This document shows positions 6,208 through 13,345 of a DNA stretch of 13,507 nucleotides, piece after piece. The position numbers were made by a program, and so were the translations under genes. The stretch is taken from positions 1 through 13,507 of the forward strand of contig JAKAXG010000043.1 of the NCBI GenBank assembly GCA_021827225.1. Direction: 5' to 3'. The stretch is from Actinomycetes bacterium (GTDB lineage Bacteria; Actinomycetota; Acidimicrobiia; Acidimicrobiales; Palsa-688). The notes beneath the pieces are model-generated. The model was not told the origin of the DNA. It worked only from the letters and a program-made list of their open reading frames with translations, and did no database searches. Numbering within the stretch: the first letter of the stretch is position 1; the number at the start of each line of letters is the position of its first letter.

Positions 6208-7524
6208 ATGACCGCCACCACGTCGACAGCCGCCCCGGTCGTCGAGCATCGCCTCGGCCTGCGGGAGAACTGGTGGCAGTTCTCGCTGTTCACCGTGATC
6301 ACGCTGCTGGTGGGCATGACCATCGGGGTGGAGCGGGTCGCCCTGCCCCCGTTGGCCGAGCACACCTTCGGGGTGGTCTCCATCCTCTATACGGTGTCGT
6401 TCGTGGCCGCCTTCGGCGCGGTCAAGGCGGTGATGAACCTGGTCGCCGGGCGGCTCTCGGACCACCTGGGCCGAAAGCTGCTCCTGCTCGTCGGCTGGGG
6501 CTTCGCCCTGCCCTACGCCGTGCTGATCATCTTCGCCCGGGCCTGGTGGTGGGTGGTGCTGGCCAACCTGTTCCTCGGCGTCAACCAGGGCCTGACCTGG
6601 AGCATGTCGGTCACCGCCAAGATCGACCTGGTCGGCCCGGCCGGCCGGGGGCTGGCCGTCGGCCTGGACGAGTCGGCCGGGTACGTGGGCACCGGGATCG
6701 GCGGTCTCGCCGCCGGCCTGCTCGTCGCCTCCTTCGGGCTGCGGCCCGCCCCGTACCTGCTCGCCCTCGGGGTGGTGGCCGCCGGCGCGCTGGTCACCTT
6801 CGGTCCCGCCCGCGAGACCCTGCCGTGGGCCCGCGCCGAAGCGGCCCGCCACCATCCGGCCCACACCGACCAGGCCGCCACGCCCGGGGTCGGGCAGCTG
6901 GCCCGGTACATGAGCTGGCACGACCGCAGCATGCTGGCCGTCTGCCAGGCCGGGATGGTCAACAAGTTCGCCGACAGCCTGGTCATCGGCTTCTTCCCGC
7001 TCTACTTCCTCCGCCACGGCCTGTCCGTGGCCGACGTCGGCGTGCTCGTAGGCGTCTACGCCTGGGTGTGGGGACTGGGCCAGGTGCCCACCGGCTGGCT
7101 GGCCGACCGCGTCGGCCGCAGATGGCCCATCACCGCCGGCACCTTCCTCATCGGCGCCGGGATCGCCATCATCGTCTCCACCGCCGCCCTGGCCATCTGG
7201 TACGTCGGCGCCACCGTGATGGGCGCTGGCATGGCCCTCGTCTACCCCAACCTGATCACCGCCGTCGGCGACAGCGCCCACCCCGCCTGGAGAGGCGGCG
7301 CGCTCGGCGTCTACCGGCTCTGGCGCGACAGCGGCTACGCCCTCGGCCCGCTCGTGCTCGGCGCCGTCGCCGCCCTCGCCGGCATCAGCGCCGCCCTCTG
7401 GGTCGGCGCCGCCCTGCTCGGCGCGTCCACCCTCGTCCTGCTGGCACTCCTCAGAGAAACCGACCCGCACCGGCGGACCGCCGCCCCGCCCTGGCAGGAC
7501 CACCCCGAATGGGTGACCCGCTGA
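6208..7524 (+). CDS. MFS transporter (12 TM)
   Basis: 438 residues with twelve likely membrane segments in two halves. The MFS signature loop appears twice: GRLSDHLGRK at 81-90 (between TM2 and TM3) and GWLADRVGRR at 296-305. The two six-helix bundles are joined by a cytoplasmic stretch at about 200-240 rich in Ala, Arg and His. TM4-5 contains NLFLGVNQGLTWSMSV and VGLDESAGYVGTGIGG. Acidic and basic residues within membrane regions (Glu42, Arg43, Asp154, Glu155) suggest proton coupling. The substrate cannot be read from sequence. It is divergent from the ArsR-rhodanese/MBL operon and shares its control region, so export or import of a sulfur-containing, toxic or metal-related compound is a context inference only. 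The start is ATG 6208, with no clear Shine-Dalgarno (gagaccgggca precedes it) and a leader of about 170 nt if transcribed from the shared region. Confidence 0.94.
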   Translation: MTATTSTAAPVVEHRLGLRENWWQFSLFTVITLLVGMTIGVERVALPPLAEHTFGVVSILYTVSFVAAFGAVKAVMNLVAGRLSDHLGRKLLLLVGWGFALPYAVLIIFARAWWWVVLANLFLGVNQGLTWSMSVTAKIDLVGPAGRGLAVGLDESAGYVGTGIGGLAAGLLVASFGLRPAPYLLALGVVAAGALVTFGPARETLPWARAEAARHHPAHTDQAATPGVGQLARYMSWHDRSMLAVCQAGMVNKFADSLVIGFFPLYFLRHGLSVADVGVLVGVYAWVWGLGQVPTGWLADRVGRRWPITAGTFLIGAGIAIIVSTAALAIWYVGATVMGAGMALVYPNLITAVGDSAHPAWRGGALGVYRLWRDSGYALGPLVLGAVAALAGISAALWVGAALLGASTLVLLALLRETDPHRRTAAPPWQDHPEWVTR

Positions 7525-7573
7525 CCAAGACCGCTACGCCACGGCAGCGATCCTCGGGCACCCGAAGCGCCGG

Positions 7574-9970
7574 CTACCGGGTCAGCTGAGCGGATGCGTC
7601 GGCCGTTCCGGGGGAGTGGCTCTCGAACAGGACGTCGGGGGGCACGGGCCTCGACAGGTAGTACCCCTGCCCGTGCTGGCAGCCCAACTGCCGGAGCTCG
7701 GTCAGCTGCGCCACGGTCTCGATGCCCTCGGCGACGGTCCGCAGCCCGAGGCGGCGGGTCAGGTCGAGGATGCTGCGGATCAGGGCCGGTTCTGTCCATC
7801 CGTGGTTGATTCCGCCGATGAACGACTTGTCGATCTTGATGGAGTGCACCGGCAGGCGCTGGAGGCAGCTGAGCGTCGAGTACCCGGTCCCGAAGTCGTC
7901 CAGGGCGATCCGCACCCCCTGGGCCGCCAGCGCGGTCAGAACCGAGGCGGCGGCGTCGATGTCGTGGAAGAACGCCGTCTCGGTGACCTCCAGCGTGAGG
8001 TCGCCCGGGTCGATCCCGGTGAGCGCCAGGACGGCCATGACGTCGTCCACCAGGCCCGGCTCCCGCAACTGCCGGGCGGACAGGTTGACGCTCATGGTGC
8101 GCCGCGCCCAGGCGGGATCGAGGTCCCGCCACCTCCGCAGCTGGGAGCAGGCCTCCTGCAGCACCCACCGGCCGATCGACACGATGGTGCCCGTCTCCTC
8201 GGCCACGGGGATGAACTCGTCGGGCGGGATCAGCCCCCGGCTGGGGTGGTGCCAGCGCAGCAGGGCCTCCACCCCGGTCATCTGGTCGGTGGCCAGGTCG
8301 ACGATCGGCTGGTACACGACGCTGAGCTGCTCGAGGGTCAGGGCCTCGACCAGGTCGGCCTCCATGGCGATCCGGGCCCGTATGCGGTCCCGCATGGTCT
8401 GCTCGAAGACCGCCCTGCCCCCCTTGCCGGACCGTTTGGCCTCGTACATGGCCAGGTCGGCGTCGCGCAGCAGGCCGTCGGCCGCCTGGGTCACGTCGCT
8501 GCCGATGGCGGCGCCCCGCCCGAGCGGGGCGAACGCCATCCCGATGCTGGCCCGGACGGTGACGAACTGGCCGGCGACCTCGATCGGCTGGGAGACGGCC
8601 TCCAGGAGCCGCTCGGCCATGCCCTCCGACGCGTCACCGTGCTCGTCGTCGATCAGGACGGCGAACTCGTCGCCCCCCAGGCGGGCGGCGGTATCTCCGG
8701 GGCGCAGACACGACCTGAGGCGGTTGGCCACCTCGATCAGCAGCAGGTCCCCGACCGTGTGGCCGAGCCGGTCGTTGACCGCCTTGAAGTCGTCCAGGTC
8801 GATGAACACGACCGCCAGCCTCCGTTCGGGACGCCCGTGGCGGGCCAGGGCGTGCCCTATCCGCTCAAACAGCAACCGCCGGTTGGGTAGGCCGGTGAGG
8901 CTGTCGTGGAGGGCCTGGTGCTTGCTTCGGATCTCGCTCTCCGCCAGCTGGGCGTACCGGCGGGCGTTCTCCAGGGCCCGGCTGGCGGCGCTGGCCAGGA
9001 GCTCCATCGCCTCCACCTCCTGCTCGGTGACCTCGTTGCGGCTCCGCCGGGCCCCGAGGAGCACGCCGGCCAGTTCCCCGTCGCTCCACAGCGGGCTGCC
9101 AACGGCGGCCAGGAAACCGGCGGCCACCAGGTCCGGGATGGCCGCTTCGCCGCTCGGATAGTCCCGCACCGCCACCGTCTCTCCAGCGGCGAGCACCAGG
9201 GCGCTCAGGCCGACGGACCCGGGCAGGGTGGACGAGGTCACCGACTCGGGCATGCCGCGGGAGTGGGCGAAGCGGTAGGAGAACGTCGACTGGTCCAGGA
9301 TGGTGATGGTGGCGGCCTCGAACCCGAGATCGACCACCGCGGCGGTCACGCCGGCCAGCACGGCGTCGGGTTCGATGGTCGCCACCTCCCGGGCGGCGGC
9401 GGCCACCGTGGCCAGCAGGCCGGCCCGGTGCTCCGACTCCGAGGCGTCACGGAGGCGCTCCCTGCTCAAGAAGCTGGCCATCACTGAGAACAGGGCTATG
9501 CAGGCGGACCGCACCACCAGGGTGGCCGCCGAGATGTGCCAGCCGTTCAGGGCCAGCGCTCCCGCGTAGGCCAGCGCGGTGAGCAGGCCGGTGGCGATCT
9601 GACCGCCGGGCGGGTAGCAGGCGGCGAAGAACAGGCAGGTCAGTCCGTACAGCAGGTACAGCTCACTGCGGCTGCCACCGTTTAGATAGACGATCGCACT
9701 GATCAGGCCGATGTCCGCCACCGACCACCCGTACAGCAGCCGGTACCCGTAGCGCCCGGTCCACACCTCGGCCGGGATCCGGGAGATGGCGGCCATCACC
9801 ACTACCGCCGTCGCCAGCAGCGCCGCGTAGGGGGTTAGGGGCAGGATGCCACTGCCCGGCAGGGCCGGGTACACCGCCATCAGGGCCACCGCCAGGGCGG
9901 TCATCCGCACCCCCAGACGCACGGCGCGCGCCAGGTAGGCCTCTTCGGGATCGGGGGGGCGCAGCCTCAC
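7574..9970 (-). CDS. Membrane-bound GAF-GGDEF-EAL protein (cyclic di-GMP synthase/phosphodiesterase)
   Basis: 798 residues from the proposed GTG 9970. About 23-168 forms six membrane helices; about 185-340 is a GAF-like domain; about 355-525 is the diguanylate cyclase domain with RLGGDEF (GGDEF 432-436) and an RPGD product-inhibition site five residues ahead; about 535-785 is the EAL domain with EALLRW (568-570 EAL), VNLSARQL, LEVTET, DDFGTGY (691-697), IKIDKSFI, AEGIET and QGYYLSRP. All the usual catalytic residues of both halves are visible, so it may both make and break c-di-GMP, or switch between the two. The start is uncertain: the frame is open to 10285, with ATGs at 10177 and 10141, but no Shine-Dalgarno supports them and the extra part has no recognisable domain. 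GATACC lies 6 nt before GTG 9970, a weak leaderless -10. Monocistronic, divergent from the methyltransferase. Confidence 0.93.
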   Translation of the reverse strand: MRLRPPDPEEAYLARAVRLGVRMTALAVALMAVYPALPGSGILPLTPYAALLATAVVVMAAISRIPAEVWTGRYGYRLLYGWSVADIGLISAIVYLNGGSRSELYLLYGLTCLFFAACYPPGGQIATGLLTALAYAGALALNGWHISAATLVVRSACIALFSVMASFLSRERLRDASESEHRAGLLATVAAAAREVATIEPDAVLAGVTAAVVDLGFEAATITILDQSTFSYRFAHSRGMPESVTSSTLPGSVGLSALVLAAGETVAVRDYPSGEAAIPDLVAAGFLAAVGSPLWSDGELAGVLLGARRSRNEVTEQEVEAMELLASAASRALENARRYAQLAESEIRSKHQALHDSLTGLPNRRLLFERIGHALARHGRPERRLAVVFIDLDDFKAVNDRLGHTVGDLLLIEVANRLRSCLRPGDTAARLGGDEFAVLIDDEHGDASEGMAERLLEAVSQPIEVAGQFVTVRASIGMAFAPLGRGAAIGSDVTQAADGLLRDADLAMYEAKRSGKGGRAVFEQTMRDRIRARIAMEADLVEALTLEQLSVVYQPIVDLATDQMTGVEALLRWHHPSRGLIPPDEFIPVAEETGTIVSIGRWVLQEACSQLRRWRDLDPAWARRTMSVNLSARQLREPGLVDDVMAVLALTGIDPGDLTLEVTETAFFHDIDAAASVLTALAAQGVRIALDDFGTGYSTLSCLQRLPVHSIKIDKSFIGGINHGWTEPALIRSILDLTRRLGLRTVAEGIETVAQLTELRQLGCQHGQGYYLSRPVPPDVLFESHSPGTADASAQLTR

Positions 9971-10269
9971 TGGTGCGGTATCGACCGCCAGAACATCAAC
10001 CTTGACGAATCGGACTTGTCGGAGAAGAGCCCGGTCGGCCCGGCGATAGGCACGCCCAGCGGTGGCAGGCGCCCTCCCGTGCAGGATACGGGGCCTGGTT
10101 CCGCTGCAGCCCGTCGGGCACCCCAGCGATGCCTTCACCATGACCTGCCAGGTCTCCCGGGTGAACCTGGCCGACATCGCCGTCGGGACCCTGTAGGCCC
10201 AGTCCTGGGCGTGCTCGCCCCGCCAGACGGTCCGGGTTCGGGCCTGTTCGGTTGGCCGATACTGGAGGT
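9971..10269. other. Divergent intergenic region, GGDEF-EAL / methyltransferase
   Basis: 299 nt between the proposed starts. It should hold both promoters. On the plus strand GATACT (10258-10263) lies 6 nt before the methyltransferase ATG; on the minus strand only weak boxes are seen. It also contains an open plus-strand stretch, 10062-10196, with strong third-position GC (about 40 of 44 codons end in G or C) that may be a small gene or gene remnant. Part of it could instead be an N-terminal extension of the GGDEF-EAL protein. Confidence 0.5.
10258..10263 (+). promoter_or_regulatory. Possible -10 box for the methyltransferase (leaderless)
   Basis: GATACT fits the xAnnnT actinobacterial -10 pattern and ends 6 nt before ATG 10270, which would put the transcript start at the ATG. 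The intervening GGAGGT touches the ATG, too close to act as a Shine-Dalgarno. No clear -35. Confidence 0.35.
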
Positions 10270-10989
10270 ATGTCAGATGGCACACGGGCCGCCCGGCAGT
10301 ACGACGTCATGGCCGCCAGGTACGCGGCCCAGAACGAGAGCAACATCTTCAACTCTCTCTTCGAGCGGCCCGCCATGATCGCTTTGCTGGGCGACGTACA
10401 GGGCAGGGCGGTTCTCGAGGTGGGCTGTGGTGCCGGTCCGCTGACCGAGTGGCTGGTCGACCATGCGGCGACGGTCACAGCCATGGACGTGAGCCCGCGG
10501 ATGCTCGACCTGGCCCGCCGGCGCCTCGGCGAGAGAGCCCGGCTGATCCCCGGCAGCCTCGAAGACGGACTGGGGTTTCAGCCGGACGGCTCAGTGGACC
10601 TGGTGGTCGCTTCGCTGGTGCTGCACTACATCAGGGACTGGCACCGCGTGTTCTCCGAGTTCCGACGGGTGCTCGTTCCGGGCGGGGTCGTCGTGTTCTC
10701 CACCCATCACCCGGCCATGGACTGGCAGCTCCACTCACCGCAGGACTACTTCGCCGTAAAACAGGTCACCGAAACCTGGACCATCCTCGGAGAGCCGTTC
10801 GAGGTTACCTTCTGGCGTCGCCCGCTGAGCGCCATGACCGCCGCCATCTTCTCCGCCGGATTCGTGATAGAGCAGCTGGTGGAACCGGTGCCGGGACCAG
10901 AGGTATACGACCGGGACCCGGAAGTAGCCCATCAGCTTCGTAACCAGCCCAGCTTCATATTCTTCCGTGCCCGAGCCCCACGGGCCTAG
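10270..10989 (+). CDS. Class I SAM-dependent methyltransferase
   Basis: 239 residues, typical for UbiE/type-11-like methyltransferases. Motif I is VLEVGCGAG at 48-56 (SAM binding), Asp73 in TAMDVSPRML is the acidic residue that binds the ribose, DLVVASLVLHY at 110-120 is motif II/III-like, and VFSEFRRVLVPGGVVVFSTHHP at about 127-148 covers post-motif strands. Residues 10-25 (QYDVMAARYAAQ) are the usual lead-in helix. The acceptor substrate is not evident; the C-terminal half (FWRRPLSAMTAAIFSAGF) resembles small-molecule methyltransferases. ATG 10270 is chosen over an in-frame TTG at 10252 because homology begins at QYD and a -10 box lies just upstream. It stands alone, converging with a small membrane-protein gene only 19 nt past its stop, without a strong hairpin between. 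Cytoplasmic. Confidence 0.92.
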   Translation: MSDGTRAARQYDVMAARYAAQNESNIFNSLFERPAMIALLGDVQGRAVLEVGCGAGPLTEWLVDHAATVTAMDVSPRMLDLARRRLGERARLIPGSLEDGLGFQPDGSVDLVVASLVLHYIRDWHRVFSEFRRVLVPGGVVVFSTHHPAMDWQLHSPQDYFAVKQVTETWTILGEPFEVTFWRRPLSAMTAAIFSAGFVIEQLVEPVPGPEVYDRDPEVAHQLRNQPSFIFFRARAPRA

Positions 10990-11008
10990 CCCGAGCATGG
11001 ACATACCG

Positions 11009-11404
11009 TCAGAGGCAGCCGAGCGGGTCTCGACGTCCTGACCCGGCCTGTTGGCCGGCGTGCCAAGAGCCAAAGGGCAGCGCCTTGCCAACTCGGCCTG
11101 CCATGTGGCGACCCCGCTTACGCATGGTCTTGATTTCTGGCCGGGCTGCCGCAAGATTTTTCCTCGCCTTGCGACCGCCCTTCTGCACCGACTTCTCCGT
11201 CGTCTTGACCGGATGGGATACTGCGCGCGGGACGATCAACTTGAGCGAGAGGGTGAACAGGCGACGGGCGTATCCGAGCAGTGGAAGACCGACCGGGAGC
11301 AGGATCACAGTCACGCACAGCAGGACGGCCACTAGCCCGAGCAGGGCGGACACTATCCACAGCAACGCACCGGCCAGTCCGCGGATGAGAGCCATACTTG
11401 ACAT
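11009..11404 (-). CDS. Small membrane protein with basic C-terminal tail (unknown function)
   Basis: 131 residues. Not recognised as a named family. Residues about 5-50 are strongly hydrophobic (LAGALLWIVSALLGLVAVLLCVTVILLPVGLPLLGYA), enough for one long or two closely spaced membrane helices, followed by LKLIVPRAV and a Lys/Arg-rich soluble tail (TEKSVQKGGRKARKN, RKRGRH). The positive tail predicts a cytoplasmic C-terminus, perhaps touching nucleic acid or lipid head groups. ATG 11404 is the first start; ATG 11395 (codon 4) is equally possible, since GGGTAG directly precedes the first ATG and could be a -10 for a shorter leaderless form. It lies downstream of the YihY gene on the same strand, but a 223-nt gap with a hairpin suggests separate transcription. 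The last 30 residues are low-complexity and may be poorly conserved. Confidence 0.7.
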   Translation of the reverse strand: MSSMALIRGLAGALLWIVSALLGLVAVLLCVTVILLPVGLPLLGYARRLFTLSLKLIVPRAVSHPVKTTEKSVQKGGRKARKNLAAARPEIKTMRKRGRHMAGRVGKALPFGSWHAGQQAGSGRRDPLGCL

Positions 11405-11470
11405 CTACCCAACGCCAAATCCGCCATCCCGGGACTCGGCGAGCTGAACCACCGCTGGGAACCCACAGAA

Positions 11471-11490
11471 GATTACGAGGCGGCGTAATC
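11471..11490. promoter_or_regulatory. Palindrome upstream of the small membrane-protein gene
   Basis: GATTACG (11471-11477) and CGTAATC (11484-11490) are perfect inverted repeats around AGGCGG. On the minus strand a TAATCT box (11475-11470) that could be a -10 lies inside one arm, about 65 nt before the start, so the palindrome could be an operator. No U-tract follows, so a terminator is less likely. Confidence 0.4.
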
Positions 11491-11599
11491 AGAATGCCGC
11501 AATCTGTGCGCTTCGTCAGCAAATGCGATTCCTGACCTGTGGCCCCCCTCTTCGCTATGGGCGGGTACCGGACAGATGGCAGGGGTCCACTATGGTGCG

Positions 11600-11617
11600 G
11601 CGCGTCCGACGACGCGC
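11600..11617 (-). terminator. Hairpin after the YihY gene
   Basis: GCGCGTC and GACGCGC flank a CGAC loop: a perfect 7-bp stem beginning about 10 nt beyond the stop codon of the YihY-family gene. No U-tract, as for the other terminators in this window. Confidence 0.55.
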
Positions 11618-11627
11618 AGCAGTCGGG

Positions 11628-12707
11628 TCAGCGATGCCGGCTGGCGGTAGTGCTCGACCTGCGCCGAGCCGACGCGCCGGTTTCTCGAGAACGGCCAGAG
11701 TCGTCTTGTGAAGCTGTATCGCTGACAGCTGCGTCCCCCGGGGCGTTGGGGTCGAATCGGACGCCGATGCGCTGGTCGGGTCGGCGTCGCTGCTCGTATA
11801 CGAGGGCCTGTAGGTGTTCGTCGTCGGCTGCCGTGGGGCGACACGTCGGCAGGGCGCGAGGCCACAGGCGACGGGCTAGCACCGGGTTGAGCTCGGCGGC
11901 GTAAAGGGTGAGTTTGGCAAGCAGAAGCAGGAACGTGACCAGGCCGATTACGGCTGCGAAAGCCCCGTAGGTGGCGCTGCTGTGGCGCAGTTGGTGCTGT
12001 ACCAATCCGGCCCCCACGGTGATGAGGATGGTGAAGCCGAAGGCTGCGAGGAGACTACCGGGTACGAGCTGGCGCCAGGTGACCTCGGCCGGGGTGAGGA
12101 CTTTGAAGGCGATCAGGTACAGGGCGCAGTTGAGGAGCAGCATGCCGGCCACGATCAGGATGCGCGCATACCACGGGATGCTGTGGCCGGTGGCAATGGG
12201 CGCCAGCACGGCGTTTATCAAGAAGGTGCCGCCGATAGCGGCCAGGCCAGCCAGACTGCGGCCCAGGCTGGGCAGAAAGCCGGGCATGCGGGTTTGCGGG
12301 ACGTTCCATACCCGGGCCATGGCCTTCTCGGCGATCTGGGTGACACCCTGGGCGCCGTATAGCAGCCCGGCGACGCCGATGACGAGGCCGAGCACGCTCC
12401 CGTGCATCTGGCTGCCACCCCGGCCCGGGTTGAACTGGGAGCCGATGACGGGGAACTGGTGGAGCGTGTTGACGATGCCGGTGCCCAAGGAAGCGACCCC
12501 GATGTAGCCGAAGACAGTGATCACCACCAGGAGCAAGGGATAGATGGCGGTGAAGCCGTACCAGCCGAGACCCACCACGAGCAGGTTGGAGTCGTCGGCC
12601 CCGAACTTCTTGATCACCGCGTAGGTGACAGCCGCGGTCCGATGGTGGCGCTGCCATTCGTCGATGGCAGAGACCGCTCCCTTGATCGTCTGTTTGATGT
12701 CAGCCAT
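11628..12707 (-). CDS. YihY/BrkB (UPF0761) family inner-membrane protein
   Basis: 359 residues. Residues about 40-285 hold around six membrane helices with family features: GLGWYGFTAIYPLLLVVITV (46-65), GVAGLLYGAQGVTQIAEKAMARVWNVP (111-137), and YGAFAAVIGLVTFLLLLAKLTLYAAELN (247-274). The family was once called ribonuclease BN in error; its true role is unsettled, with suggestions of transport or envelope function. The C-terminal 75 residues (about 285-359) are unusual: polar, Asp/Ser/Arg-rich and ending in RRRSSTTASRHR, probably disordered and cytoplasmic. ATG 12707 is chosen because GGAGAG lies 5 nt upstream and the family's N-terminus (DEWQRHHRTAAVTYAVIKKFGADD) follows; the frame stays open further upstream by chance. 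A GTTT-N16-GGGTAG sequence upstream could be a SigB-type promoter. Monocistronic, ended by a hairpin. Confidence 0.9.
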   Translation of the reverse strand: MADIKQTIKGAVSAIDEWQRHHRTAAVTYAVIKKFGADDSNLLVVGLGWYGFTAIYPLLLVVITVFGYIGVASLGTGIVNTLHQFPVIGSQFNPGRGGSQMHGSVLGLVIGVAGLLYGAQGVTQIAEKAMARVWNVPQTRMPGFLPSLGRSLAGLAAIGGTFLINAVLAPIATGHSIPWYARILIVAGMLLLNCALYLIAFKVLTPAEVTWRQLVPGSLLAAFGFTILITVGAGLVQHQLRHSSATYGAFAAVIGLVTFLLLLAKLTLYAAELNPVLARRLWPRALPTCRPTAADDEHLQALVYEQRRRPDQRIGVRFDPNAPGDAAVSDTASQDDSGRSRETGASARRRSSTTASRHR

Positions 12708-13116
12708 GTCAGCTCTCCGATCGACCAGGCTGGCTGCCGCTACACGAAGGTTCGGAGCACCAACTCCAACGGCTGACCGGCCGCATATCACCCTGCTACC
12801 CGCGACGCCTGCTCGAAAAACCGCCCCTCGATCAGGCGAAAGGATGACTAGACATACTGTGCTAGGCATCTTTGCGCAGCTTTCGAGATTCACCAGCGCC
12901 AATGGCACTCGAGGGATTGAGAGCTGGCTCGAGACCGTGGCGAGTTTATGGAGCCGAGCGGTGCTCGGACCACAGACCGACTGAGAGGGTTCGGAAGTGT
13001 CGGGAGGCCAACTCGCCACGTCCTTGATCATTCCGCCTCTGGCCTGCGGCGACCCCCATCGCGATATCCGCATGGATCAGCGAAGTTCGGAGTGCCAGCA
13101 GGGGTAGAAGCATGTC
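12708..13116. other. Long intergenic region of lower GC
   Basis: About 400 nt without a convincing gene. It holds the YihY ribosome site and possible stress promoter near 12708-12821. A 46-codon plus-strand frame, 12844-12984 (MTRHTVLGIFAQLSRF...), is open but has no spaced Shine-Dalgarno or recognisable domain. GTTCGGA occurs three times (12750, 12989, 13085). No tRNA, insertion-sequence end or long repeat is visible. Confidence 0.6.
12796..12821 (-). promoter_or_regulatory. Possible SigB/SigF-type promoter of the YihY gene
   Basis: On the minus strand GTTT (12821-12818), 16 nt, then GGGTAG (12801-12796). Actinobacterial general-stress sigma factors use about GTTT-N14-17-GGGTAT/C; only the last base differs. 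It would give a leader of about 80 nt before the ATG at 12707. Short motifs arise by chance, so this is tentative. Confidence 0.35.
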
Positions 13117-13302
13117 ATGCCACGATCGAAACCCTCGCCCATGACGGCGAATCAGGCCAACCTCCTGCTCTTTGAAGTTGGCATCGTCGCTGCCTCTGCC
13201 CTGATTACAATCGGCGGGACCTTACGCACACTCTTGAAGGTCAAGAAGTCCGTCGAGGACGCCAAGGACTTGGCTGAAGGCGCAGTAAGTAAGGTGCTGT
13301 GA
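13117..13302 (+). CDS. Small membrane-type protein, possible (unknown function)
   Basis: 61 residues. One hydrophobic helix, about residues 16-35 (LLLFEVGIVAASALITIGGT), is followed by an amphipathic charged segment (LLKVKKSVEDAKDLAEGAVSKVL) that could be a short coiled coil. That order, a helix then an amphipathic tail, is common in real small membrane proteins and unlikely by chance. ATG 13117 has only a weak GGGGTAG upstream; ATG 13141 would give a 53-residue protein starting MTANQANLLL, also plausible. No family recognised. Its GC is lower than that of the neighbouring genes, which may mean it was acquired or simply evolves fast. It stands alone after a long non-coding stretch. Confidence 0.5.
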   Translation: MPRSKPSPMTANQANLLLFEVGIVAASALITIGGTLRTLLKVKKSVEDAKDLAEGAVSKVL

Positions 13303-13345
13303 TGCCCAGTCGTGCCGGATATGAGCTCCCTTGAAGGGCCGATCT

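Noticed and set aside
6004..7503. The minus-strand frame of the ArsR-rhodanese gene stays open for 500 more codons.
   Set aside because: It is antisense to the MFS gene, low-complexity Gly/Asp/Glu-rich, and a good ribosome site marks ATG 6003.
7554..7565. TCGGG-CA-CCCGA hairpin between the MFS and GGDEF-EAL genes.
   Set aside because: Loop of two bases and a short stem; too weak to call a terminator.
7722..9161. Long plus-strand open frame opposite the GGDEF-EAL gene.
   Set aside because: Ser/Arg-rich without domains; the opposite strand encodes intact GGDEF and EAL motifs.
9971..10285. N-terminal extension of the GGDEF-EAL protein to 10285 or 10177.
   Set aside because: The longest form runs into the methyltransferase start region and no ribosome site is seen; codon bias in part of it keeps the 10177 start possible.
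12844..12984. 46-codon plus-strand frame starting ATG 12844.
   Set aside because: No spaced ribosome site, no recognisable features, ordinary length for chance in this DNA.
12708..13073. N-terminal extension of the YihY protein by about 120 codons.
   Set aside because: GGAGAG at the right distance supports ATG 12707, and the family N-terminus begins there; the extension has no membrane or domain features.
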